NCBI RefSeq assembly: GCF_016805305.1
Contig: NZ_JAERQN010000005.1
Span: 186,001-250,000 of the forward strand
Reading direction: 5' to 3'
From: Falsiroseomonas ponticola
Lineage (GTDB): Bacteria > Pseudomonadota > Alphaproteobacteria > Acetobacterales > Acetobacteraceae
Length of the DNA stretch: 64,000 bases
Shown here: positions 9,096 through 17,085 of the stretch, piece by piece
Position numbering within the stretch: position 1 is the stretch's first letter
Layout: each line of letters begins with the position of its first letter
Notes under the pieces: generated by a model
The model's input: only the letters and a program-made list of their open reading frames with translations
Database searches by the model: none
What the model was told of the DNA's origin: nothing
Made by a program: the position numbers and the translations under genes

Positions 9096-10004
9096 ATGGC
9101 AGTATCGGCACGCGTGGCGGCGGCGCTGCGCGGCGTCTCCGGCATCCTGGTCACGCCCTTCGATGGGGATGACCAGCCGGTGCCGGCGCGGCTTTCGCCC
9201 ATCATCGATCGCGCGGTCGGCGCCGGCATCGGGGCGCTGACGGTCAATGGCAATACCTCCGAGTTCTACGGCCTGACTCTCGAGGAAGCGCGGCGGATGC
9301 AGGCGGCGGTGCCGGGGCTGGTGGCCGGGCGCGCCATCGTGGTGGCGGGCGTCGGGCGCAGCGTGAAGGAGGCGGCGTCGCTCGCGAAGGCGGCGAAGGC
9401 GGATGGCTGCGACGCCATCATGATCCACCAGCCGCCCGACCCCTTCCGCGCGCCGCGGGGCGTGAGCGCCTATGTGGAGCGCGTGGCGGAGGCGGCGGAT
9501 GGGCTGCCGGTGCTGCTCTATCTGCGGGATGACAGCGGCGGGCTGGATGCCATCGCGCGGCTCTGCGCCGTGCCGGGGGTGGCGGGGGTGAAATGGGCCA
9601 CGCCCAACCTGCTGAACCTGGCGGCGGCACGGCGGGCGGCGCCGCACCTCGCCTGGATCTGCGGCCTGGCGGAGCCCTGGGCGCCGCCGATGACGGCGAT
9701 GGGGGCGCGGGGCTTCACCTCCGGCGTCATCAACGTGGCGCCGCATCTGTCGATGGCGGTGCTGCGCGCGCTGGAGGCCGGCGACTTCGAGGCGGCGGAC
9801 CAGGCCGTGGTCGCCATCGAGAACTTCGAGAAGTTGCGCGCACAGGAAGGCAATGGCGCCAACGTCTCCGTCGTGAAGGCGGCGCTGGCGCTCAAGGGCG
9901 AGGATGTCGGTGCGGCACGACCGCCCGCCGCCTGGCCGCTGGCGCCGGCGGCGACCGAGGCGCTGCAGGGCGTGCTCGCGAGTTGGGTCAAGAACGCCGG
10001 CTGA
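9096..10004 (+). CDS. DapA/KdgD-family class I lyase
   Basis: The 302-residue TIM barrel belongs to the dihydrodipicolinate synthase / N-acetylneuraminate lyase superfamily: GILVTPFDGDDQPV at the start, VNGNTSEFYGLT in place of the usual GTTGE loop, and a Schiff-base Lys in AGVKWATPN. The altered loop argues against true DapA, and a separate canonical dapA lies at 59937-60815. With the neighbouring acid-sugar dehydratase and FCD regulator, a keto-deoxy sugar-acid dehydratase or aldolase role is likely. The substrate is not readable from sequence. The start at 9096 follows GAGGGA. Confidence 0.82.
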   Translation: MAVSARVAAALRGVSGILVTPFDGDDQPVPARLSPIIDRAVGAGIGALTVNGNTSEFYGLTLEEARRMQAAVPGLVAGRAIVVAGVGRSVKEAASLAKAAKADGCDAIMIHQPPDPFRAPRGVSAYVERVAEAADGLPVLLYLRDDSGGLDAIARLCAVPGVAGVKWATPNLLNLAAARRAAPHLAWICGLAEPWAPPMTAMGARGFTSGVINVAPHLSMAVLRALEAGDFEAADQAVVAIENFEKLRAQEGNGANVSVVKAALALKGEDVGAARPPAAWPLAPAATEALQGVLASWVKNAG

Positions 10005-10032
10005 AGTAGCCGGTTGGGGAAGGAAACGTGTC

Positions 10033-10995
10033 ATGAAGCGACGCCTGCTGGGCGCGCTCTCCGCGCTGCTGTTCTGCCTGCCGGCGGCGGCGGCGGATCT
10101 GCCGGAGCGCCCGATCCGCATCATCGTGCCCGCGCCGCCGGGCGGGACCAGCGACATCATGGCCCGCGTGCTGGCGGAAGCCGCGGGTCCCTTCCTGCCG
10201 CGCGGCGCGGTGGTGGAGAACCGGGGCGGCGCCGGCGGCAACATCGCGGCGGCCGAGGTGGCGCGCGCCCTCGCGGATGGCACGACCATCCTGCAATGCA
10301 GCTTCGGGCCCTGCGGCGCGAATCCCTCCCTCTACGCCAATCCCGGCTACGACCTGCTGCGCGACCTGGCGCCCGTCATCCTGACCGGCGCGGTGCGCAA
10401 CGTGATGAGCGTGCGGCGCGACCTGCCGGCGCAGAACGTGCAGGAATTGCTGGCGCTGGCGCGCGCGCGGCCGGGGGCGCTGACCTACGGCTCCTCCGGT
10501 GTGGGTGCCTCCAACCATATCGGGCCGGAACTGCTGCGGTCCCTGACGGGGATCGAGATGCAGCACGTGCCCTATCGCGGATCGGGGCCGGCGACGACCG
10601 ACCTGATCGCGGGGCGCATCGACGTCTTCTTCGACAACCTGCCCTCCATCCTGCCGCATATCCGTGCCGGCGCGGTGCGGCCCATGGCGGCGGTCAGCGC
10701 GGCGCGGCTGCCGGAACTGCCGGACCTGCCGACCTTTGCGGAACAGGGCGTGGAGGGCATGGCGATCGACAGCTGGTTCGGCTTCCTCGCGCCCATGCGC
10801 ACGCCCCAGCCCGCCATCGCCGCGCTCAACACGGCCTTCGGCCGCGCGCTGGAGAATGAGGCGGTGCGGCGTCGCATGGCCGATCTCGGCGTGGTGGTGC
10901 TCGGCGGCACGCCGGCGCAGATGGATACCTACATGCGGGCCGAGGTCGCGCGTTGGGCCGAGGTGGTCGCCAAGCAGGGGATTCGCGCGGAATGA
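10033..10995 (+). CDS. Bug/TctC-type periplasmic solute receptor, second copy
   Basis: A second 320-residue Bug receptor, with signal peptide MKRRLLGALSALLFCLPAAAA and then PERPIRIIVPAPPGGTSD and ENRGGAGGNIAAAEV. It is clearly diverged from the copy at 8126-9088, so it may bind a related but different acid. AAGGA about 10 nt upstream supports this start. Its stop overlaps the start of the dehydratase gene by four bases (ATGA), so it belongs to the same transcript. Confidence 0.9.
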   Translation: MKRRLLGALSALLFCLPAAAADLPERPIRIIVPAPPGGTSDIMARVLAEAAGPFLPRGAVVENRGGAGGNIAAAEVARALADGTTILQCSFGPCGANPSLYANPGYDLLRDLAPVILTGAVRNVMSVRRDLPAQNVQELLALARARPGALTYGSSGVGASNHIGPELLRSLTGIEMQHVPYRGSGPATTDLIAGRIDVFFDNLPSILPHIRAGAVRPMAAVSAARLPELPDLPTFAEQGVEGMAIDSWFGFLAPMRTPQPAIAALNTAFGRALENEAVRRRMADLGVVVLGGTPAQMDTYMRAEVARWAEVVAKQGIRAE

Positions 10996-12197
10996 GCGCC
11001 TCGTCGAAGATCACCTGCGTCCGCACGCTGCGCGTACCGGAACGCGCCAATCTCTGCTGGGTGGAGATCGAGACGGCGGAAGGGCTCACCGGCCTCGGCG
11101 AGGCATTCCGGGGCGCCGCGGCCGTCGAGGGCCAGATCCACGACCTCGTGGCGCCCTATCTCCTCGGCAAGGATGCCCGCGACATCGAGCGGCACCACCG
11201 CTTCCTGATGACGCCCTATGTCGGCTTCGGCGCATCGAGCGCGGAGATGCGCGCGGCCTCCGCCATCGACATCGCGCTGTGGGACCTGGCGGGGCAGCGG
11301 CTCGGCGTGCCGGTGCATGAGGCGCTGGGCGGCCTCTCCCGCGACCGCATCCGCGCCTACAACACCTGCGCGGGCTACGACTACAATTCCCGCCCGAACC
11401 GGCGGGAAGTGCAGGGCGCGGAGGATCGCGCCGGGCCCTATGACGACCAGGTCGCCTTCATGAACGCCCCGGATGAGCTGGCGCATTCGCTGCTGGAGGA
11501 GGGCTTCACGGCGATGAAGATCTGGCCCTTCGACATCCATGCGGCGGAATCCGGCGGGCAGCTCATCAACCTCGCGGATCTCAACAAGGGCATCGAGCCC
11601 TTCGAGAAGATCAGGGCCGCCGTTGGCGACCGGATGGAGGTGATGGCGGAACTCCATTCGATGTGGTCGCTGCCGGCGGCGTCGCGCATCTGCAACGCGC
11701 TCGCCCCGATCCGCCCCTTCTGGGTGGAGGACCCGATCCTCAAGATGGACGACACGGCGGCGCTGGCGGAATTGCGGCGCATGGCACCCGGCGTGCCGAT
11801 CTGCGCCAGTGAAACCCTGGGCGGCAAGGTGGCGTTCCGGGACCTCCTGGTGGCTGGCGCCACCGACATCGTCATGGTGGACCTGACCTGGTGCGGAGGG
11901 CTGACGGAGGCGCGGAAGATCGCGGCCATGGCGGAAGCCTGGGCGCGGCCGGTGGCGCCGCACGATTGCACGGGGCCGGTGACGCTGGTGGCGTCGCTTC
12001 ACTTCGCGCTGCACGCCGCGACGGCGATCTTCCAGGAGGTGGTGCGCGCGACGCTGGCCACCTGGTACCGGGACCTGGTGACGGTGCTGCCGCGGGTGGA
12101 GCGGGGCTACTGCCTGCCCATGCAGGGGCCGGGGCTGGGGACGGCGCTGCAGGCGGATACGCGCAGGCGGGCGAGCGTGCGGGAAAGCCGGGCCTAG
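10992..12197 (+). CDS. Enolase-superfamily sugar-acid dehydratase (mandelate racemase group)
   Basis: The 401-residue protein has the MR/MLE capping domain (VPERANLCWVEIETAEGLTG) and a barrel with the metal ligands expected for this group: Glu about 220 in AELHSMW, Glu about 246 in WVEDP, Glu about 274 in SETL. His about 222, directly after the first ligand, and His about 324 in PHDCTGP resemble the mannonate/galactonate dehydratase arrangement. It should dehydrate a sugar acid to a 2-keto-3-deoxy acid, which the DapA-family enzyme upstream could process. The exact substrate is open. The start overlaps the preceding receptor gene (ATGA). Confidence 0.82.
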   Translation: MSASSKITCVRTLRVPERANLCWVEIETAEGLTGLGEAFRGAAAVEGQIHDLVAPYLLGKDARDIERHHRFLMTPYVGFGASSAEMRAASAIDIALWDLAGQRLGVPVHEALGGLSRDRIRAYNTCAGYDYNSRPNRREVQGAEDRAGPYDDQVAFMNAPDELAHSLLEEGFTAMKIWPFDIHAAESGGQLINLADLNKGIEPFEKIRAAVGDRMEVMAELHSMWSLPAASRICNALAPIRPFWVEDPILKMDDTAALAELRRMAPGVPICASETLGGKVAFRDLLVAGATDIVMVDLTWCGGLTEARKIAAMAEAWARPVAPHDCTGPVTLVASLHFALHAATAIFQEVVRATLATWYRDLVTVLPRVERGYCLPMQGPGLGTALQADTRRRASVRESRA

Positions 12198-12199
12198 CC

Positions 12200-13717
12200 G
12201 ACGGAAGGCTCGACCTCGACGCCGCGCTCGGGGGCGCGGCGCCGGATCGCCTTTTCCTCGCCACCACCGCCTATCTGCTGCTGCCGGCGCTGATCTTCGC
12301 CGGCGGTTTTCTCGAATGGCCCTGGGCGGCGTTGAGTCTCGCGGCGGGCGGGTGCGCCTTCGCCCTGGCGCCGGGCTGGCGGCAGGCCTGGCCGCTGTCG
12401 CGCCCCGCGACGCTGGCCTGCGGGCTTGGCGCGCTGGCCTGGGGCTTCGGGTCCAGCGGCACGCATCACCTCCTCTACGCCGCGGTGGATTGGCAGATCC
12501 GGGACGCGGTGCTGCATGACCTGGCGACGGGACCCTGGCCGGTGCTCTACGCCATCGGGGACCTTGCCTGGCTGCTGCGCGCGCCGCTCGGCTACTACAT
12601 GCCGGCGGCGGCGATCGGCCGGCTGGGCGGCGTGGAGGCCGCGCAGCTCGCCCTCTTCCTCTGGACGGCGCTCGGCCTTTTCCTCCTGCTCGCGCAGCTG
12701 GCGGCGCTGGGGCGGGAAGCGCTGCCCGGGCGGCGCCATGCGGCGCTGGTCCTCGCCCTGGTCTTCGTCAGCTTCGGCGGGCTCGACCTGCTGCCCAACC
12801 TCTGGCTGGACGGGACGCAGGGGGATGGCATCGCGGCCTATTGGGGCCGCGGCGGCGAATGGTGGGCGCGGGAATTCCAGTTCTCCGGCCATGTGACGCT
12901 GCTGCTCTGGGTGCCGAACCACGCGCTGCCGGCCTGGCTGCCGGCGCTGCTGCTGCTGCGCCATGCGCGCCAGCCGCGCTTCGCGGCGGCGGCGGGGCTG
13001 CCGCTGGCGGCGGCCGCCGTCTGGGCGCCGCTTTCCGCCCTGGGGGCGGGGGTGCTGACGGCGGCGGCCTTCCTGCTGGCGGGCTGGAAGCTGCTGCGGG
13101 CGGCGCTGGCGGGGCCGCCCAATTGGCTGTCGGTCGCCATCGTCATCCCGGCGGGCGTCTTCCTGATGGCGGGCTCCTCCTCCATCCCGCATGGCTTCCT
13201 CTTCGCGATCCATGGCTGGGACAGCCTGCCGCGGCTGCTGCTGTTCCTGCTGGTGGAGGTCGGCGCTGTGGCGCTGGCGGTGCGGCTGCTGGCGCGGTCC
13301 CGCCTGCTGGCCGCGGCGGTCGCCCTGCTGGCGATCCTGCCGCTCTACGTCTTCGGGCCGGGCAACGAGATGACGATGCGCGGCGGCATCGCGGCGCTGT
13401 CCTTCCTGGCCGTGGCGGCGGCGCTGGCGCTGGCGCAGGCCGGGCCGGGATGGCGCCGCCTGGTGCTGGCCGGGCTGCTCGCGGCCGGCGCGGCGGGGCA
13501 GGCGATGGAGGCCTCCATCCTGTTCAACGAGCCCTGGGAGGCGAGCCGTGGCTGCACCCTGCCAGAAGCGGCCGCGCAATCCGTCTTCACCGACACGGAC
13601 TGGTCCCACTACGTCGTCCCCTGGCCGGATGCGACGCTCTCCCGCCTCCTGTCGGAGCCCGCCGAGCGCCGGGTGGACCCGGAGACGGTGGCCCGCTGCT
13701 GGCCGGAGGCGGATTGA
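12200..13717 (+). CDS. Polytopic membrane protein of unknown function (start uncertain)
   Basis: About 505 residues with ten or more hydrophobic segments, a VPNHALPAWLPALLLL stretch and a short soluble C-terminus with a TDTDWSHYVVPWPD segment. I do not recognise the family. The layout suggests a multi-span transferase or polymer-biosynthesis protein, but no catalytic motif was found. The frame is open far upstream inside the dehydratase gene, yet no ATG, GTG or TTG occurs in frame between 12000 and the TTG at 12332. Hydrophobic coding sequence begins near 12240, so the left end given is approximate. The stop overlaps the next start as TGATG. Confidence 0.65.
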   Translation, partial: DGRLDLDAALGGAAPDRLFLATTAYLLLPALIFAGGFLEWPWAALSLAAGGCAFALAPGWRQAWPLSRPATLACGLGALAWGFGSSGTHHLLYAAVDWQIRDAVLHDLATGPWPVLYAIGDLAWLLRAPLGYYMPAAAIGRLGGVEAAQLALFLWTALGLFLLLAQLAALGREALPGRRHAALVLALVFVSFGGLDLLPNLWLDGTQGDGIAAYWGRGGEWWAREFQFSGHVTLLLWVPNHALPAWLPALLLLRHARQPRFAAAAGLPLAAAAVWAPLSALGAGVLTAAAFLLAGWKLLRAALAGPPNWLSVAIVIPAGVFLMAGSSSIPHGFLFAIHGWDSLPRLLLFLLVEVGAVALAVRLLARSRLLAAAVALLAILPLYVFGPGNEMTMRGGIAALSFLAVAAALALAQAGPGWRRLVLAGLLAAGAAGQAMEASILFNEPWEASRGCTLPEAAAQSVFTDTDWSHYVVPWPDATLSRLLSEPAERRVDPETVARCWPEAD

Positions 13718-14772
13718 TGCTGGTGCCGCGCCGCGGCCTGCTGGCCTCGACCCCGCTGCTGGCGACGGAGCGGCTGGAGGCGGAGGCGGCGCGGGTGCTG
13801 CCGCGCGGCGTGGCGGACTGGATCGCGGGCGGGGCGGGGGGAGAGGCGGCGCTTGCCCGCAACCGCGCGGCGCTGGAGGCCGCGACGCTCACGCCCCGCG
13901 TGCTGACCGGCGCCGGGCCGGCCGACCTCCGGCGGCGGATCGGGGGGATCGATCTGCCGCATCCCATCGGCATCGCGCCCTTCGGCCTGCACGGGCTGAT
14001 GCATCCCGACGCCGAGGCCGCGACAGCGCGGGGCGCGGGGAGTGCGCTGTTCATCGTGCCCATGGTGGCCACGCTGCCGCTGGAAGCGGTCGCCGCCGCG
14101 GCACCCGGCGCGCCGCGCTGGATGCAGATCTACCTGCAGGCCGATCGCGGCGCGACGCGGGACCTGGCGGCGCGGGCGAAGGCGGCGGGCCATGGCGCGC
14201 TGGTGGTCACGCTCTCCGCCCCCGTCGCCGCCTGGCGGGAGAGGGACATCGCCAACCGCTTCGCGCCGGACCCCGCGCGCGGCAACGGCAATGACCGTCC
14301 GGCCTATGCCCGGCCTCTGCAGGGCGGCACCGATCCCGCGCCGACCTGGCGGGATATCGAGGCGCTGCAGCGGGAAGGAATGCCGATCATGCTGAAGGGC
14401 ATCCTGCATCCGGATGACGCGGCGCGGGCGGCGGGGATGGGCTGCGGCGTCATCGTCTCCAACCATGGCGGGCGGCAGATGGAGAGCAACCCGGCCAGCT
14501 TCGCCGCCCTGCCGCGCGTGGCGGCGGCGGTGCGGGGCCGCGTGCCCCTGCTGATGGATGGCGGCATCCGGCGGGGGGAGGATGTGGTGAAGGCGCTGGC
14601 CGCCGGCGCGGACGCCGTGCTGGTCGGCCGGCCGGCCGCCTGGGCGCTGGCCAGCGGCGGCGCCGAGGGCGTGCGGGACCTGCTGGCCCGCCTGGCGGCG
14701 GAGCTTTCGACGGCGATGCGGCTGCTCGGCGTGGAGCGGCTATCGGCGATCGACCGCCGCCTGCTCGACTGA
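13717..14772 (+). CDS. FMN-dependent alpha-hydroxy acid dehydrogenase
   Basis: The 351-residue protein matches the L-lactate dehydrogenase / glycolate oxidase family. It shows IGIAPFGLHGLMHPDAE, the FMN-contact MQIYLQADRG, a Lys in MLKGILHPDDA, catalytic His and Arg in VSNHGGRQ, and a C-terminal MDGGIRRGEDVVKALAAGAD phosphate site. It oxidises a 2-hydroxy acid to the keto acid, and the substrate cannot be read from sequence. The ATG overlaps the preceding membrane-protein stop (TGATG), so the two are probably co-translated. Confidence 0.88.
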   Translation: MLVPRRGLLASTPLLATERLEAEAARVLPRGVADWIAGGAGGEAALARNRAALEAATLTPRVLTGAGPADLRRRIGGIDLPHPIGIAPFGLHGLMHPDAEAATARGAGSALFIVPMVATLPLEAVAAAAPGAPRWMQIYLQADRGATRDLAARAKAAGHGALVVTLSAPVAAWRERDIANRFAPDPARGNGNDRPAYARPLQGGTDPAPTWRDIEALQREGMPIMLKGILHPDDAARAAGMGCGVIVSNHGGRQMESNPASFAALPRVAAAVRGRVPLLMDGGIRRGEDVVKALAAGADAVLVGRPAAWALASGGAEGVRDLLARLAAELSTAMRLLGVERLSAIDRRLLD

Positions 14773-14785
14773 AGCATCTTCAAGC

Positions 14786-14801
14786 CGGGCGGAACCGCCC
14801 G
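14786..14801. terminator. Hairpin between converging genes
   Basis: CGGGCGG-AA-CCGCCCG is a perfect inverted repeat 14 nt past the FMN dehydrogenase stop and 30 nt from the stop of the converging lipoprotein gene. It has no T run. Confidence 0.45.
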
Positions 14802-14831
14802 ACGACCCGGAAAATGCGTGAAGACAACCGT

Positions 14832-15674
14832 CTAGGCCAGGGAGGTGGCCGGCAGCGCCGCCGCCGCATCGGCCAGCAGCGAGGGCCCGAACAGGCGCGG
14901 GATGTCGTTGTGGGGCGCGCTGGTCAGCAGCACCCGGAAGCGCGGCGCGCCAAGCCCCGCCTGGGCCAGCCCGGCGGCCAGGCGGCGGGAGGGAGCCTCC
15001 GTCGCCGTGCCGGGCCGTGCGATCGCGGCCAGCGCGGGCACGGGCACGCCCGGCCGCTGGTCCGCCGCCCGCGCGCGGGCCCAGCGCAGCACCGGGCCGT
15101 GGTCGCCATAGAGCGCGTCGAAGAGATGCGCCTCATCCACCCGAAGCGCGCCGCGCAGGCTGGTCTCCAGGATGCGGGCCAGGCCCGACCCGCCGCCGGA
15201 ATGGGCGGTGAGGACGAGGTGCGTCGGCGCCGGCAGGCGCGGGCCGAAGGGGGCCAGCGCTTCCTCCACCACCGCCTGCAACCCGCCCGGCACGCCCATC
15301 GCCGGCCAGTCGAAGGCACCCGGCCGGCCCGGCACGGGGCGGCCGCGCGGCAGGATGGCGATGCTGGGCGGCGTGGGCGGCAGCACCAGGCCGCTGCCGG
15401 GCAGGCGCCCCTGCACCAGGCGCAGCGGCTCCCCGGGCGCGCTGAAGCCGTGCAGGTGGACGATGATGCGAAGCTGCGTGGCGCCGGCGGGGATCGCGGT
15501 CCAGCGCAGCGCCGCATCGGGCTCCCCGGCCAGGCTGCCATGGGAAGCGAGCGCCGCCAGGCGCGGCACCGCCATCTCCCCGGCCGGGATGCCGCCCGTC
15601 ACGCCCGGGCGCGGGGAGGCGGCGCAGGAGGCGAGGGCGGGCATCGCCAGAAGGGCAAGGCGCCTTGTCGCCAC
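14832..15674 (-). CDS. Lipoprotein with an alpha/beta-hydrolase-like core
   Basis: Starting at the GTG 15674, which has AGGAG five bases upstream, the 280-residue protein opens with ATRRLALLAMPALASCAAS, a short lipoprotein signal with a good lipobox (ALASC). The body has an HLHGFSAPGE strand-loop and LTAHSGGGSG, which looks like a nucleophile elbow with Ser. This suggests a membrane-anchored serine hydrolase with unknown substrate. The frame stays open far upstream, but only this start places the signal peptide correctly. It converges on the FMN dehydrogenase and diverges from the glycosyltransferase genes. Confidence 0.72.
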   Translation of the reverse strand: MATRRLALLAMPALASCAASPRPGVTGGIPAGEMAVPRLAALASHGSLAGEPDAALRWTAIPAGATQLRIIVHLHGFSAPGEPLRLVQGRLPGSGLVLPPTPPSIAILPRGRPVPGRPGAFDWPAMGVPGGLQAVVEEALAPFGPRLPAPTHLVLTAHSGGGSGLARILETSLRGALRVDEAHLFDALYGDHGPVLRWARARAADQRPGVPVPALAAIARPGTATEAPSRRLAAGLAQAGLGAPRFRVLLTSAPHNDIPRLFGPSLLADAAAALPATSLA

Positions 15675-15802
15675 GATCACTCCTGCCAGCCGGGGGTGGC
15701 GCATGATGCCGTGGCGGCGATCCGCCGTCATGTGCCGCTGTCCTGCCACCGCTGCGGTTCCTTCCCTGGCGCGCGGGCCACAACGCGGCGGGGGCGGATT
15801 CG

Positions 15803-15830
15803 TTGACGGGGAAGAACGGGGCGATAATGT
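15803..15830 (+). promoter_or_regulatory. Possible promoter of the glycosyltransferase pair
   Basis: TTGACG (15803-15808) followed after 16 nt by TAATGT (15825-15830), about 55 nt upstream of the glycosyltransferase start, in a locally less GC-rich stretch. The -10 match is only moderate. Confidence 0.35.
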
Positions 15831-15885
15831 CGCGCGGCCGGCGCCGGGGCCGGCGGGCGAGGAGCATGCCGCTGGGTCCTGATCG

Positions 15886-17085
15886 ATGAGGGGTGAGGCG
15901 GCGGCGGCGGTGCGGCGGATGCTGCGCGGCAAGCGGTACGGCATCCTCGGCGCGCCGGGGGACCCGCTGGCGCAGCCCGCCCGGTCGCGGCTGGCATGGG
16001 CGCACAACACCGCCCAGGCGGTGCAGGATCTGGGCTGCGACGCGCTGCTGGCGGGCGGCGTGGCGGGCCTGCCCATTCCCTTCGACAACCGGGAAGGCCT
16101 GGCATCCCTGCGGCGCCTGGTGGCGGGGCTGCACGACCTGCCCGGCGGCTACGATCTGCGCGCCACGCATGACCTGCCCGCGCGCTTCGGCGCCTTGCCG
16201 CCCGGCAGATGGGTGCTGGACTACGAGCTGCCGCGCGCCATCCTGCCCTATTGCGGCATCATCCACACCCGCCACGCCGGCGTGCTGGCCGCCGCGCTGG
16301 AACGCGGCCTGCCCGCGATCTACGAGGATCACGGCGAGCCGCAGGAGAAGGACGGGGAGGCGGTGGCGCGCCTGCTGGCCCCGGCATCCCCGCCCCGGCT
16401 GGCGGTCGCGGCATCCGCCGCGCTGCGGGACCGGCTGGCGGCGGCCGGCGTGCCGGCGGAGCGGATCATCGTGCTGGGGCCCGCCATCCACCCGGCGGCG
16501 CTGGCACGGCAGCAGGCGGCGGCGGCTTCCATCCGGCGCAGCCTGCTGCACGGCATGGCGCGGCACCTTTTCGTGCAGGCGGGCGGGATGGCGGAGGAGG
16601 GGGGCATCGAGGCGGTGCTGGAAGCGGCGGCGACGCTGCGCGACGCGGTCTTCGTGCAGCTGGGCGGGGAGGCGCCCGCCCAGGCCGCGCTGCGCGACCG
16701 GGTGGTGGAGCGCGGCCTGCCCAATGTGATCGTGGCCGGCGCCCTGCCGCAGCGGGAGGCGCGGGCCTTCCAGCAGGCGGCGGATGCGGTGATCGTCGCC
16801 TGCGCCCCGGGCCGCCTGGCCGCGCCGCTGCGCTTCCCGGAGGCGCTGGCCGCCGGCGCGCCCATCGCGGCGGCCGCGATCCCGGCGCTGGAGGGGTGGG
16901 GGGATCGCGGCCTGGCGATCCGCTTCCATGATCCCGGGCGGCCGGAGACGCTGGCCGGCGCGCTGGAAGCGCTGGTCGCGGCGCATCCCTGGCAGGCCGG
17001 GGGCGTGGCCGCCAACCGGGCGGAGGCGGAGCGGCTCGGCTGGCAGGCGCGGCAGCGCGTGGTCTTCGAACGGCTCGTGGCGTGA
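15886..17085 (+). CDS. GT-B-type glycosyltransferase (family 4-like)
   Basis: The 399-residue protein has the two-domain layout of GT-B glycosyltransferases. The N-terminal half contains the YGILGAPGDPLAQPARSR opening and IYEDHGEPQEKDG. The C-terminal half has a nucleotide-sugar-binding Rossmann fold with HLFVQAGGMAEEGG, VIVAGALPQREARA and LRFPEALAAGAPI, where the conserved Glu would contact the sugar nucleotide. Donor and acceptor are unknown. It overlaps the next gene (GTGA), so the two likely act together on a surface polysaccharide. Confidence 0.75.
   Translation: MRGEAAAAVRRMLRGKRYGILGAPGDPLAQPARSRLAWAHNTAQAVQDLGCDALLAGGVAGLPIPFDNREGLASLRRLVAGLHDLPGGYDLRATHDLPARFGALPPGRWVLDYELPRAILPYCGIIHTRHAGVLAAALERGLPAIYEDHGEPQEKDGEAVARLLAPASPPRLAVAASAALRDRLAAAGVPAERIIVLGPAIHPAALARQQAAAASIRRSLLHGMARHLFVQAGGMAEEGGIEAVLEAAATLRDAVFVQLGGEAPAQAALRDRVVERGLPNVIVAGALPQREARAFQQAADAVIVACAPGRLAAPLRFPEALAAGAPIAAAAIPALEGWGDRGLAIRFHDPGRPETLAGALEALVAAHPWQAGGVAANRAEAERLGWQARQRVVFERLVA

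Noticed and set aside
9096..10004. Calling the first DapA-family gene a second dapA
   Set aside because: The usual GTTGE loop is replaced by GNTSE and the gene sits in a sugar-acid cluster, so lysine biosynthesis is unlikely.
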